Positions 33,242-46,362 are shown, counted from the first letter of the stretch. The stretch: 64,000 nucleotides of DNA from Paramacrobiotus metropolitanus (GCF_019649055.1 NW_026570269.1:186001-250000); one strand, 5' to 3'. The notes: generated from the letters alone by a model not told the origin. Numbers and translations: made by a program.

Positions 33242-36146
33242 TCATGCCAGATCGGAAACGATACTGTCCGAACGTGGTCTTCCTCCTGGTTCGCCATCCT
33301 CGGCCTGAGAGTGCGAAATGAGTGAACTTCTGGAGGAGTACAGATCGTCTTCGCCGTAGCCGGACTCTCGATGGACGCGCACATCCTGTCCAAGCAGCTG
33401 CTTCTCCTGCGAGACCACGCCCAAACCGAGCAGCTTCAACACGGCGAAGATCAGCGCGGTGACGCCCATACTCCATGCCGTGATGGCCACCAACCCCGCC
33501 GTTTGCCATCCCAGAATCTGCATTGAACAAAGTAAGTACGTAATCAAAATAGGGCAAACGTGACGAGAAGTTTCGAGTTCAGCTTTTAAGATAAAAGCGG
33601 TTACTACCAAATATCAACTACCCGGGTAGGGTGGCGGTAAAATCGTCCTTCTAACATTTCACGTTTCAAATCTTCCACTCGGAACATGGTTATGCCATCA
33701 TGGGCTTCAACAGCTTTAACTTTGTAAATTTCTATTGACCACCCTGGAGTATATCCTTTTTCCATTGCCGTCTTCTTCAAAGACAGACGCACAAAATCTC
33801 CTAATTTTGGAATTTCCGTGCTGCTTATCAAATCTTTATGGAAAACATACACAGCGAAACGTATTCGCTTCTTATTTTAACCTATGCCCAGGACAGTAGT
33901 CAACGGTTACAGTTGCTGCAAGCAATTATTAATAATAAAAATGTGGTTTAAAAGGCGGAATGGGCAACCCGGTACATAAAAGATCGTCAAAATCGGACAT
34001 TTAGCGAACGTTTTGTTGCGATTGCTTGCGTAGAAATGCGTTTTGTACAGCGTTTTGCCTTATGTATTTTGATAACCGCACCAGAAACGATTCTTTGCTC
34101 CAATTAAGCAGAATTCCATCATCAGCAAAAATAGCGTAGGCCATAACGCCCCATGAGCCTCCTCCCAGATGCAGCGCAATGGCATCTACGGGATCATCAA
34201 TGCGGACGCGGGGAGTGACTTGACTATAGAAATAATAAACAAATCCAGCGATAATCCCCGTACAACAGCCCGCCCACGGGTGCATGGAGGCGCATCCGGC
34301 ACATATGGCCACCTTAAAAATGCACTCTCATCAAAGAATGACAAACTGCTGTTTTAGTTGTTTTAAAAGTCAAGCCCGTGTTAGTTTTCTTGAAATTATT
34401 ACCATTCCCGCCAAAGCTCCGTTTAATCCCTGCATCAAACTCCATCGCTTTTCCTTGATTTTCACTAAAAATGTCAACGCCCAGCCACCGGAGCATGCCG
34501 CAACGACGGTGTTGACCACCGCCCGGCCGACGATGGCCCCGTCACCCGGTTGTGAAATACTCTTCTGCGACCCGGCGTTAAAGGCCAAAAATCCGAAGAA
34601 CAGAATCAAGGCGCCCAGAGCGGTGAAGGGCAGGTTATGGCCTTTCAGCTCTTGTGAGGCACCGTTGTGATCAAAACGTCCCATGCGCGGCCCCACGAAT
34701 AAACTGGCCACTAGCGCACACGCACCGCCGACGACATGGACACACCCACTTCCGGCGAAATCGGTGAAGCCCACGACGCCGTCGCCGTTGATCAGCCACC
34801 CATCCGGTGACCACACCCAGTGTGTGACGATGGGATACACAAATCCTGAAATCAGAATGGAACTTTGATGAGCATGCTGTGAGAAGCAAGAATCGGGAAT
34901 GGTACTGTAACTTTTTGAATGACATCCTGCACAAAGTTTTTCATTCAAAGTGAGTAATTAAACAAGTATTTTCGCAGTTTGATTTGCAGACTACCGACAA
35001 TTACTTACAGCTATAATACTTATTTTTTTGTCCTTAGGTGGCAAAAATCTGTTTTTAAATCCTGGGCCTAGCACTGCGCTACGATCAGCCCGTAGAAGAA
35101 ATCCTAACAATAATTATTCACTAAAACACAGAGCCATGCAACATTTCCGGGTTACTCAACGGTTACTCAACGCGAGGAACGAATCACCATTATTGCTGCA
35201 GCCATTGTAATTCTGCCTAAGATTTGATTTCCATATTTTGTTCATCCGGCTTCGGATAACAGAGATGATCCTTGACTCCAAAATATTAATTTCAGATAGC
35301 ATGCTTTAAGTTAAGCTGTGCAAAAATTGAAAAGGGCATTTAAAACTGCGATTTAGGAGATTAACAAGCAAGTTGGATTAAATACCTGTGACCATAAAAT
35401 TGGCAACAATATATCCCAGGGAATTGGCTCGCTCGGCCACTGCACCGGACATAATGGTGCCGGCGGCTTCACCGAAGACCATTTGGAAGAACCACATGGC
35501 ATACTCCGTCGTGGACACCCAGGCCAGTGCGAAATAGCGGGGATCATGGCCAACAAAAGGGTTACCGGTATTGCCGAACGCCAGACCGTACCCGAACAAC
35601 CAATACGCTGTCCCGCATATGTCTGCATCGGAAAACACCGCCGCGCATAATTAGTAAAAAAATAAAAAAAAGTGCTCGAGAGACATTTCCTACACACGTG
35701 CAGTCTCTACTTACATAAATCCATAAAATTTCGAAATAAACTGTTCACAACACTTTTCCGTCGCACCGCGCCGGCTTCCAAAAAAGCAAATCCAGCTTTC
35801 ATAACTGTAAATACCAAGGAAACATGCGTATTTCACTGATCAGTAAATTTCAAATGATCATGACATTAGTTTGACAACAAAAAACTTCGAATTCGAACGT
35901 AATCGTTATTTACATAAATAAACTTGTAAGGATTCATTAAGTCTGCGTAGCTGTTATTAATTCCTGACCGGCGGTCTTTTGCACGTACTTACAGAATATA
36001 AAAAAGCCACAGATCAGCAGAAACATAACATCGACATTCTCCTGCAGTCCGCGCAAGATTTGCACTTCCGTCCATGGAAAGGTCTCATTGTTGCCGCTGG
36101 AGTTTTGGTAAGTGTACGTCCGATGCACACCGTTTTTGAAAATCAT
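33242..36146 (-). CDS. AMT-family ammonium transporter
   Basis: Six exons, 36146-35993, 35804-35715, 35622-35386, 34845-34403, 34312-34082 and 33517-33242, encode 476 aa. The AMT family is clear throughout: [15 protein letters not shown] and [14 protein letters not shown] in helix 1-2, [41 protein letters not shown] with the conserved Asp and first pore His, GQKS-type [20 protein letters not shown], and [12 protein letters not shown] with the second pore His. The cytosolic C-terminus is long, Ser-rich and acidic ([14 protein letters not shown]). It moves ammonium or ammonia across the plasma membrane for nitrogen excretion or uptake. The donor of exon 5 (CTG|GTGCGG) is weak, but the phase and the alignment favour it. 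Intron 5 contains a Polinton integrase relic on the same strand. Confidence 0.9.
33604..33852 (-). mobile_element. Polinton/Maverick integrase fragment (fossil)
   Basis: A short relic of about 80 codons in intron 5 of the ammonium transporter. It resembles the C-terminal part of Polinton-type integrases ([10 protein letters not shown], then [13 protein letters not shown] and [16 protein letters not shown]). Only this piece is visible, with no catalytic core, polymerase, capsid or terminal repeats nearby, so the element is broken and reduced to a remnant. The similarity is still easy to read, so it is perhaps not very old, but no age can be measured from one fragment. Confidence 0.7.
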
Positions 36147-37448
36147 TTTTCACAAAAATAATGACTAGCTAGCACTAGCACTGATAATGACGAGTTTCCG
36201 ATCCACAAATAACAAAACGAAACGATAATTCAAACCGGTGCATAAATTACGGTGCATAACCTTCGGAAGCGATTTTTCTTCAGTTCTCCTGATTACCACC
36301 GTTCGCCAACTACAAGGTTCTGTAGAAGTATGAAAACTGCATCATATTAATCTCCTTCAGACCCTCCCGTATCGAACAATCATTTGAGTATTTTAATTTT
36401 AAATGAGTATTTTAGAAAGCCATCACCTCCCTATGTGTATAACCAATGCGGTGTAAAGGCTTCCATCAATCTAGCTCGCACTTCCGCAAACACATACCCA
36501 CGACGGCACTTTAAAATACAAACTGCAGCAAATACTTGTAATATTAACTAGCTTAGAAAATATAAAATAATCGTAACGAGTTAACGAGTTCAACAACACT
36601 TGACTGTATGTGTCGCATTATGCCAACTTTATCGCCCGCAGAATATACTGATATGATAAAAATTATTCAATCTTTTGAAATAAAGAAGAAACAACACTCA
36701 TGTGACCACATACACACTGGCTGCGCACGTAATTAATAAACCGATATAGGTTTACTAGATTTCGCTAACGTCCGATAAACACCTTCTCCGCTAAATCAAA
36801 GCACGAAATTAAAAAAAAATTTTCCGTAACTACTTCTTCGATGGTGCAGCATAATAGTCAAAATTGAGAGCTGCACGGCGTGTCTGTAATAATTTGTATA
36901 CGCCGTGAAACTGTGGATTAAGCATTCCGATAAGTACACTGTACAGTCATTCCCACTTCCGCATTGTCGCTCAGCATCAAAATGATTCAAGGAAAACGAA
37001 CTCTCTTTATGACTCAAAAATTAGTTTGTGACGCAGCGGAGCAGAGTGAGCAGACTATACAGATCGGTTTCTAAATCAAATATTTACGGCAAATTTAAGT
37101 CATAAATCTGTAGCATGAATCCGCAGCTACAACAGTCATGACTGGACACGGAAACGTTGCCGATAGTTTTGTTTTGCTTTTTAACCATTCGTTTAATTCT
37201 AGAAACGTTAAATAAGAATACAAATTCAAACAAAGTTATCCAGATAAATTCCTTTGTCAATCACCGAGACAGTTTGGTACGAGTAAAAACAGCCCCTTAA
37301 AACGACACCCACCCGACACCCAAAACATAGCCGTCCGTAGAAGACCCGCATGAGTTTCCAGTAAATTTTAGAAATTCAAAGCAGTAGTACTATATATTCC
37401 ACGTAACAATCCGTTGTGCGGCATGCCGAGGAAGCATTGACAAAACAT
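36147..37448. other. Upstream region of the ammonium transporter; no gene seen
   Basis: 1.3 kb of AT-rich DNA between the transporter start and the DGAT1 end. The open frame at 36796-37017 (-) has no support. Confidence 0.45.
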
Positions 37449-40400
37449 TCAGGCCAATATCACATCATGTCCACTTTTAGTCTCCAGAATATAGTAATCA
37501 TGGAAGTACATGAGAATGGCCAGTGGCTGACCGACAATCAACGACATCCACACAGCCATGTTACCTAGTGGGCCCTTCATGAAACGCTGCACGAACATGG
37601 CGAAGGGGATCTGCATCAACATTCCCATGAAAGCCCATAACCGGAAGATCCCCAGCGGAATACTCACAACGTACTGCAAGAGGAAAAAAATTTTACAACA
37701 GGGAAATGCCAACGAATAGGTTCACAGACCCACGTCCAATACGCTGTTAAAATCACACAAGTCACACATAAGTGGACTTTCAGTCTTCGAATCTTCGAAA
37801 GATTTTAGAAATCTTGTTTTTCTTTTCGATTATTTTCACAAAATGATTTTGTGCTACACTTTCATTGAAATCTCAAGAATAAACACAAGGAAGTATTGTA
37901 ATCATCGCAGGTTGAAAGTGCGCCATTTAAACCACACTGGTGCAATTTCAGTGCAAAACCAACCGATCTGCCTGTACGACATACAGAAATATGCAACGTA
38001 AACTCAACATTAAATATCCCTCGTAAGACGTACTCTGTACATCCGAATGCGATCATTCTGCAGAACCTATCATTTCTTTTAGCCACCAGCGTTATCATAC
38101 CTCCTGCCACGTCTTGCATTAGCTTTACGCTTTACCATATTTTTAAAGCCAAACTAAAAAACTTGCTGCCCTGAAAATGTTAACTGTAAGTAGTTGCATT
38201 CAGGTGTGATTTTAAACGATTACGTACGTACCTCGTGAAAAAATGCTGACACCAGAAACACGAACAATGCCGCTTGCCACTTCTTAAAACCGTTGTCAAG
38301 AAGCGGAACAAACATGTGCCTGTAAAAATTAAAAGGAATGAGGAACCCCATAGTGATTTTTCAAATCCAGCATATGAGTGTTTGGCAACCTAACTCTACG
38401 TAAAACAATTTTCAAGCCTGCAAACTGACGAGCAACCCCCACTCACCTCGAGGCCCACCGATGGACCGGCATGTTCCAGTTCCGCCAGAAATCCTGCACC
38501 GTTTCCGCGTTCCACCAATCTTTATAGAACTGTCTATCCGCAAAGCGCATCACTTCCGCTATAGCGTTCATTGCCGAGTGGAAAAACAGATAGAATCCAA
38601 TCAGCCACATGCAATGATTTGGAATCTAATCAAAACGCCTCATGAATACCGCACAACATACATGTAATGGAAATAAAAAATCAACAAAATACCGCCAGCT
38701 TTAAGAGACGTTCCATGATTTTCGACCAATCGGAATCGCGCAGGGGTGCCACAGAATTCTGCATGATTGGAAGTAGCCACTGTTGAGCCAGTGCTAATTC
38801 CAGTTGTGTCAACAACAACTAAAACATAAACGATATTATAATCCTGGGGAATTAGGTATAAACATAAGTAATCTGGCTTTGACAAAAGTTCTATAAAAGA
38901 ATTTAAACAGGGTTGGCATTTAAAAAGTTGGCATTCTATCCTGAAGTGAAACCTAATCAGGACACTACGCTGGCACATAACCGCTCAATTTTACAAGCAC
39001 CTTTAGCACGGTTTGCACACGTTACATTTAAAAAAACCCCCAATTATAAGTATTCTCCTTAATTCAATATATCGGTGCTTGGTCCTCACTGAATACAGTT
39101 ACTAAAACAGTCAACAGATAGCAGGACACATGCGGGATTCTGGGCGGACAGAGTGCTAATACAGTGGAATACTGTGGGATTCGGAGCTAACAAACGTGTA
39201 AACAGGTCTTGGTATCCTGCACACAAGCAACACGTATTCTGCATTTGCTTTTTTGTTTAATGTGGTCTTTCCTTTTAACTGCCGTATTCCACAGTATTTT
39301 TACAGTATCCTTCTGTACATCCTTTGGTGTTCCCAATGTACCCTTACGGTTTCCGTCGGGAATCTATCATGCGACACGTTAGATTTCTTGGGTTTTTAAC
39401 AACTGCTACGGGTAGGGGAACACATGTCGGATTCAAAAAAACAGTGCTCAAAGACGGTGAGTATGGCAAATAAATAAGGTTGTCATAAATACTTGAACCG
39501 GCATCTGGCCGCTTCTACGTTGAACAACTAATACGCACTGAATTCATCGAGAGTACATGGTTTGAAAAATATCGTCCATATGCGCACAACAAACGTATGA
39601 AAAAGCTCACCAGCAATGTAGCTTACAATTTCGCCAATTCTTTTAGCCAAGTAGACCTTCCTTATTCCAGGCGTTCGTGGATAATTCAGTTCATAGCACA
39701 GAGTAGGCGCAGCATAAAAATAATAAATATTCCGAGCCGTCAAATTATCCGGGTAGGCCACTTCCGGTTCATCGTAAGCACCAAAGGAAGCTATGAATCA
39801 TTCATTTGTTAAGCGGAGAACACAGTCAACAAGAAATGCTCTCTTACAGTTAGACCATTTCTCGCGCAGCTGTTGTGGGTTGCTGTAAGGGTGCTGGAAA
39901 TGCTCCGGGGAGATCTTCCCCCGCCTGGCCAATCGATACCATCGATTAACCATGACGTAGGATGTTAATTTCATGAATAGACACGAGTAGATGATCATTG
40001 TGGTAAAGGCGGCCACTGAAACGATACGTAAAAATAATGTACAGCACTAGTCCACTTCCCTTAATTACGGTCCGCAAAATAAATGCGGAATCTTATTCGG
40101 TAGGCAGTTTTTCGGAGACAGTATTTCGGTAAATGTATATACATTTACCGACGATATCAAAATTTTCAATTAAACTGTTTATCCTTTTGTGTAAACACAT
40201 TTAACTATTAATTCTGCCGTTTGCAAAATTAACAGAAAGCCTTAAAATTCACAACTATGTACTTATGACACTTATGTTATTTATATCAAATATTTATTAT
40301 TTCTTACGCAGATACGAATGCAGAAACCATACAGCCACAGCGGGAAATATTAAGACGGATGACAGGTTAGCAATCTGCAGGCCGGTTCCCATCCGTTCAC

Positions 40401-41768
40401 TCACAGCACCCTAAAAATATGATAATCCTACACCAGAACTGATAATATGTTCAACGGCCAAAAAGAATTTCGAGAACTTGTATTACTGATAAGAGGCGCT
40501 ACATTGTATAATGCCATTACTGTATGTGTAACTGCCTTCGAATCGTGTTATATGTAGCATTCGTTATATGTTAAAACTAATTATCGTTTACACTTGGAGA
40601 ATTTCTCCGCCACACCGAGCAACAATAATAAATTCTGCAACTTGTTCTGAGTTTTGCGATTTTAAATTTTTATCCAAAACTCTAACCAATTACTAATTAG
40701 GGAACTAAAAAGAAGGTAAAAACGGCTTTTTACGTACTTGGCACAGTTTTTGCTCTATCTTGAGCGCGATCAATACAAAAATATTGGACGCCATACAAAC
40801 GGTGAAACAAGGCCATCGATGCGGATCGGCCAAGATGACGGTGATCCACTGAATTGGATCAACAAGAATGCCGTATCTGCAGGCAATATCAGTAGTTAAC
40901 GCCAGTAACATCTGCGACTAAATAAACTACTCCGCATTACTTCATTACGTTCTCCAATAATAATCGTGCATTTGACAGAATCTGCAAAATAAAACATCGT
41001 ACGTAAGAAAAAATTAATGCGATCCGAATGCAATACAAAACTGGCAGATTAAATACGTAGAAATAAGTGTAAACACCAAAATGTAAAGAAACAACAAAAT
41101 GGCAAATGCTCACCAACAAGACGATGCACAAATTTAGGAAACCTCTGTAATTGTTATATCCACTGGCGACACTGAACAGGGACTCCCGGGGCCTGTGGAT
41201 TCTGTTTCCGGAAAAAAATAAACTGAATATTCCCTGGTAAGATAGGCATAACAAGAAAGCAACCAGCAAAACATGCGATAAGTCATACAAGATATAGTGT
41301 GCATAAATGATAAATAAATACTGCTGAACGATCGTAATAATTGATTTCATTTCACCAAATTGTACTCGCCAGTTGTAGATTTTATTTTGACGCTACAAAA
41401 TGTTTCAAGCCAAAAGCTACTACGCATGCAAACAAACTAGCAGTATTAATATTATTCCTGTTGTAATATAAATTCAACTGACAATCAGTCAGCAGCTAAC
41501 TACCGCATTTTTTATTCGGTAACATTTGGAGAATCGAAAAAACGTTTTAAGGATCCAACGCCACCAGAAAACGTGAGCGTCTGTCAAGACATCAGACCAC
41601 TTACGGCTTGTCAAAGATTCGGAATCTGGGCTCGCTGTCATCTTTCTGCTGGTTTTCTTCCTCTTGGCTGACTTCCGCTTGTCCATTCGGAACCGTCGCC
41701 TCGTCAGAACTGGAGCTATCGAGGTTTTCCTCCGATTTTTGAGATTTACCTACGAGTTTTCGCTGCAT
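37449..41768 (-). CDS. DGAT1: Diacylglycerol O-acyltransferase 1 (MBOAT family)
   Basis: Eleven exons: 41768-41605, 41201-41114, 40981-40941, 40876-40738, 40410-40308, 40015-39848, 39790-39627, 38818-38693, 38625-38447, 38319-38232 and 37673-37449, all phases consistent, 494 aa (human about 488). After a polar N-terminus come [66 protein letters not shown], the MBOAT motif FYKDWWNAE, and [14 protein letters not shown] with the catalytic His, ending [16 protein letters not shown]. It joins diacylglycerol and acyl-CoA to triacylglycerol in the ER membrane. An in-frame ATG at 41903 could extend the N-terminus by 45 residues. All exons are intact. Head to head with the FMRP-like/F-box gene. Confidence 0.96.
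40127..40150. repeat. Perfect 24-bp palindrome in DGAT1 intron 5
   Basis: A self-complementary 24-mer with arms CGGTAAATGTAT and ATACATTTACCG. It is too long to be expected often by chance, and no function is visible. Confidence 0.7.
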
Positions 41769-42501
41769 CGTGGCGAAGGTAGAGGACGTTTTACACAAAG
41801 TAGTCCGTGCGCAAGAACCGCCAAGGTTGACTGGATGAGATCGCACAGTTCCGACGCGAAGCGAGATAGTTTCAACTGGAATGCTGCCAAGATTCCCGTT
41901 CAAGATAGTAAATTAAAAACACCGAAGGATAAGTTGCACAAAATAAAATGCAAACTGATTGTGAGATGACGCTTCTGGCATTGCTAGTGCGTATTCGGGA
42001 GTTTTGCAAAACGGAAGAACAATAAAGCAAAACAAAAGAAGGAGTCAGACGGGAATCTAGCTTTTCAGAACGGGTGAGACATCACAACATTACAGTCTCA
42101 TAATTTGTTTTCCGGAAAAATTGAAAAACGTAAATACAAGTAAAAGTTGCAACAGCGGTTTTGTCCGTAACAACGAGGGCCAAAGGCGAAATCAAGACAA
42201 AATCTTCCGGTGGGCTGGCTTAGTAAAAACGGAACACAAGATGCGCTGCTCGTGGCGGTCACAAACACTTTTACTGAACCTTAAGACTTTCTGCCACAGT
42301 GTGGTGGTTTCATGAATTGCCGCTGTTGTTTGGGCCTCTGAGGAGTAACACGAGTGGATTTTCCGGTACTGTAATCAATGTAATGGTGAAACTTGAGTAG
42401 CTTCTCAGGTTACTTTTTCATTCGCCACCTTTGCTGGCGTGAATATTTTTCTGTTTGATTTAACCAAAATATTGTTGAATTTGTGAATTTACTATCTGAA
42501 A
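41769..42501. other. Shared upstream region of DGAT1 and the FMRP-like/F-box gene
   Basis: 733 bp between divergent start codons, so it should hold both promoters. No TATA box stands out. The DGAT1 side is open in frame up to 41903. Confidence 0.5.
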
Positions 42502-44651
42502 ATGTTCAAAAAAGATGTTTGGCGCGCTGGTGCCGTTGACGTTTTGGTGGAAACAAACGGGATCCGCTCACTCCACCATGGATTTATCGCCGACATGGAT
42601 CCCGAACACCTCGTGATTGATTTCGGGTTCCCCGGTCACCGTTCCGATGTGATCCCTTTTAGCAAGTGCAGAGATCGTGGCTACACCGATAGCATTTTTG
42701 TTGGAAACAAAGTACGAGCGTTGTCTCAGCGATCGGCGGACCAGCCGTGGCGCTGGTATCCAGCAAAGCTGCTCGCCTACGAGAGGCAGGAGTTCGCGTT
42801 TGTTGAAATGGAAGTGGATGGGGTGCTGGTTCGAGATGTCCTGCCGACGGACCGAGTGGAGAATGCGGTTGAACTGGAAAACTTCCAGTCTGAAATGCGG
42901 ACTTACTACAAATATAGTGTTGAGTTGCCCAACGACCAAGAACTGATTTCTTTAACTGAACGTCCACGATTCGGAATCTGGTGGAACCGGGAAGCAGATA
43001 CTATTGCGGTGAAGCGTATCGCTGGAACATTGAGCTACCTTACTGTGAACGAGACAATGCTCTCAACAACGCAGTGCGTAAGTGAAAATGCGGTTACCCG
43101 TGGTGCACGGGACATGGCGGTATCCATAACTTGAATTGAAATGACGTCACCAGGGTTCATCAGTTGTTAGTTCCACTCCTGACACAGATTATCTCATTTG
43201 CTAGATTTTGTAATTTTGTCCCTTGTCATAAATCAAATAATTACGTGATTCCAAGGCAGTGTGAGCTTTGTGAACTTGGTAATAAAATGAAAGATGTCCT
43301 AATTGTATAATTTCAGACCAGCTTTCTTCATGCCGTGCGTGGCCTGTTAATCGGACCTGATGAATGGAAACCGGCCAAGCGACCCTTCCAGGCAGCATTT
43401 CCTCATGGTATTTGCATTATGGTGTTGCTTGCTTGTTTCGTTATGGAATGATGTCAATGCATTTTGGGGTAGGTAAGAAAAGGTCAAAGTCTGAAGTGTT
43501 AATGCCCATGGCTCTGCCACCTGCGAACATACAGGGATTCACTATTGCTGATGTGTTGCCGGAAGTTGTTCTTGAAATTTTGAGCGATATCGATATAACA
43601 AACCAGCAGAGGTGCCGTCGAGTCTGCCGAACCTGGAACCATTTGCTTACCAGTCCTGTGGTGATCAAAATTGACATTGACAATCTTCCGATGCGTTCTC
43701 CTGCCGTGTTCGGCAGTGGTTGTCAGCGCGAAAATGTGCATATACCCTTATCACTCTGTAAAACGGCCGGCCCAGCTACCAAAGTTTTAATCATCACCGG
43801 ACAATATTTTGGCAAATGGCAGTATGCACCTTTTCGTTCCGTAACCGCCATGTTGAAAGCTATGAACGTGTTCGTTCCGATGATTGTGATTAACCGGCGC
43901 ACAATTTGGGCTAGCGATCTGTTGGAGTATTCCGATCCGCTCCGGGTGTACTTGCGTCCCGAATGGCTTGATGTTTGTGGCAAGCTGGCTTTGATAAACG
44001 TGGATGTGCGGGCTTTGGTGGAATCGCAGGACCGCCTTCCGGTCGTACCGGGGTTTCCAGTTATTTTTAAATGCGACCGCCTTCTCGAGAATTCTTTTGG
44101 AGTGAAGCTGAAGCCAGCCAATATTGTTCTCGATGCGATGAACACGAAGTCTTTGCTGGATGCGTTGGATGGTCTGTGTCCGGAAATGAGCAATCAGGAT
44201 TTGCGATCAATGGAGACCGAATTGGCGAAAAGATTACCGCAATCAGATGAGCTTGTTCTGCAGGTGGGTTGATGTCTAGGGTAGACGAGCTTCTGAATAA
44301 GTGGCACTGCATAGTGCGCCGTACCTACTCGTACATTGTAGTAGTCCAGTGAGACCGATACTACACACAAAACAGGCTCTTGCTCTCAGCGTTCGTTGTA
44401 TGTTAGTGCACGAAATGTTATCGTTTTTTTGTCTCGATTTCTCCTTGATGCTACATGATCGAAACTTGCAGGTGTTGAGAAAGTGGCAGTTGGATGATCC
44501 CTTGTTGGCTCCAGAGCAAAATGGCTCATTTAAATGTCCAAAGTTAACCTCTTTAAGGAAAATCACCTTGTACGCACTGCAATACCGTCTCCGTCCCCGA
44601 CCGACAGGAGGCGTACAGGTCAATGGCATGAACTTTCAACTCCCATTTTGA
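42502..44651 (+). CDS. FMRP-like tandem Agenet/KH0 module fused to an F-box protein
   Basis: Four exons, 42502-43077, 43317-43407, 43473-44263 and 44472-44651 (phases 0, 1, 0), give 545 aa. Residues ~10-60 (AVDVLVETNG, ADMDPEHLVIDF, DVIPFSKCR) and ~65-125 (VGNKVRALSQRS, WRWYPAKLL, FAFVEM) follow the two Agenet/Tudor repeats of FMR1/FXR proteins. Residues ~130-215 (YKYSVELPNDQEL, RFGIWWNREADTIAV, FLHAVRGLLIG) follow their KH0 region. After a basic linker (GKKRSKSEV) comes an F-box (LPEVVLEILSDI..VCRTWNHLL) and the ~300-residue tail shared with the gene at the left edge. The 65-bp intron 43408-43472 carries the join and matches the paralog's acceptor phase. Read as two genes, the first would stop at 43451. 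Inferred role: an SCF-type adaptor whose reader module selects methylated or RNA-bound targets. No KH1, KH2 or RGG is present. Confidence 0.8.
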
Positions 44652-45480
44652 CTTGACCTGTTTGATCTTGAATGCGACCTGTATTGGGATGCAGGTTCCG
44701 GTGTTAAACTTGTCGGCTTCTGGTTACCAGTGTGTTTGTCCACAGATTTACGCACCTTTGCACGGCTTGCGCCTGGTTGATAGAATCTAGAAATACTAGT
44801 TTGGATACTCTATTGTCGGCTTTACCGCTTTAGTATGAAAATACGCGCTTTACTTGTTTAAAATTGTATAAAAGTTGTCTTGTATAAAATATATAAATGC
44901 GTGTATAAAGTGCTTGCTTGTATAAAAGTTGTCGGCTTTAAGTGGTGCTTTGAATTTTTTAATTGTTTTGTGAATTCTGCGTACCTTTATGGAAATAATC
45001 AACGGCTGCCCTGATGAACTTGTTCCTTTAAACGATAGCGCATGGCTGGAATGGCAACTAAAGTGAACTAACCATAAGCTTCTGTTGATCGATGTCTTGA
45101 TGTCCATTAAAGCAACATTTGAACAATTAGTCAACAATCTCGTAAGGATGGATGTCGTGCAGATCGGATGGATGAGTGTTTTCATGATAAAGGACACAAA
45201 ACCAATATAGAATGGTCAAGATCTTCGTATTTTTTTCTGAACTCTCTTAAGTTGTTTCGTACATGTACATTTGCTTATCAGTTTGCTATGTCGCGAAAGC
45301 CGAAACAAGACAGTAAAACACTCCGTCCGTAAGTCATAAAAATAATACCACTGCCGCCTGCACTCTATACAGAATAGAGAGTACAGTAGTACACTGTATA
45401 TAATATTGTAGTATTATTGTAGCGCGTTTTGTATAAAGTATGTACATAATCACTACATATCCATAGCTCAGTGTTCACAT
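44652..45480. other. Downstream intergenic; target site of the foldback element
   Basis: No gene seen. A GTATAAAA-TTGTC motif repeats at 44865-44930 (three diverged copies). The stretch ends with GTTCACAT at 45473-45480, the left copy of the element's target duplication. Confidence 0.5.
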
Positions 45481-45689
45481 GGCTTCCTATTGTTTCGTCC
45501 ACCATTCATTTTGTCCACCATTCATTTTGTCCACCGTTCATTTTGTCCACCATTCATTTTGTCCACCGTACGTTTTGTATACACTGTAAGCGTACTGCAG
45601 TGCAAATCGAATTCCTTGACGTGATACGTCGCGTGAACGAGTTCGATTTATGCGGCCCACAGCGCACACTGAACTGCAACTGCAAACTT

Positions 45690-45854
45690 AGGCCTTGGCT
45701 CAAATTCGAACCGTATCTCGCTACGGTACGGTAGCTCCACCGCACGAAGTAGCTGCTTGCAGTTGCCACGCCTGCAGGTACAGTTCTCCAAGCCACCTCG
45801 TGCGGTGGAGCCACCTACCGTAGCGAGATACGGTTCGAATTTGAGCCAAGGCCT
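45690..45854. repeat. Long inverted repeat (~55-bp arms) inside the foldback element
   Basis: The left arm at 45690-45748 and the right arm at 45799-45854 are nearly complementary (AGGCCTTGGCTCAAATT / AATTTGAGCCAAGGCCT, and TCCACCGCACGA / CGTGCGGTGGA), with a ~50-base loop. A strong hairpin is expected in DNA or RNA. Confidence 0.85.
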
Positions 45855-46362
45855 TACACTAGTGTCTTAAGTCAAACTGGCTTCTTACAACCAGTAAGGA
45901 AACATAAGAAAACAAAAAACCTAAGAATAAACAAAAAGACGTGCGAAGATATAAGAAAACGTAGGGAAACATAAGAAAAGGAGAACATTAGACTTAAGAA
46001 ACCTAAGAAACCACAAGCTGGAGAACATAAGAAACATAAGAAAACCATAAGAAAACATCATCAAGCTTAAAAATTCTTAGGCGAACAGATCAATACAGCC
46101 TAATCGTTCAATACAGTTTTGTGTGGTACAAGCAGATTGGCAGGGACAAGTCCTGAGCGCTTTCACGGTCGGGTTCTGCCAGCATCCGCCACTGGAGGCT
46201 CTCTAGCACCCGTGTAACATCTCACTTCGCCATACTCATCTGCTGGATCTGATTCGCCTTGTTCATCCGTCTCTCATATCATGGAGTTGAATCGGTTCCT
46301 GAATTCATCCCGCGGAGAAGACTTCGTCGGCCCTGTTGGCGGGAAGCTCGGTGTTTCTGAAC

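Noticed and set aside
33604-33852. Open frame considered as an extra ammonium-transporter exon
   Set aside because: Its sequence is integrase-like, and the transporter aligns directly from the exon ending at 34082 to the one starting at 33517.
42502-43451. FMRP-like exons as a separate gene ending at the stop at 43451
   Set aside because: The 43408-43472 intron restores the frame into the F-box exon, and its acceptor phase matches the paralog at 75.
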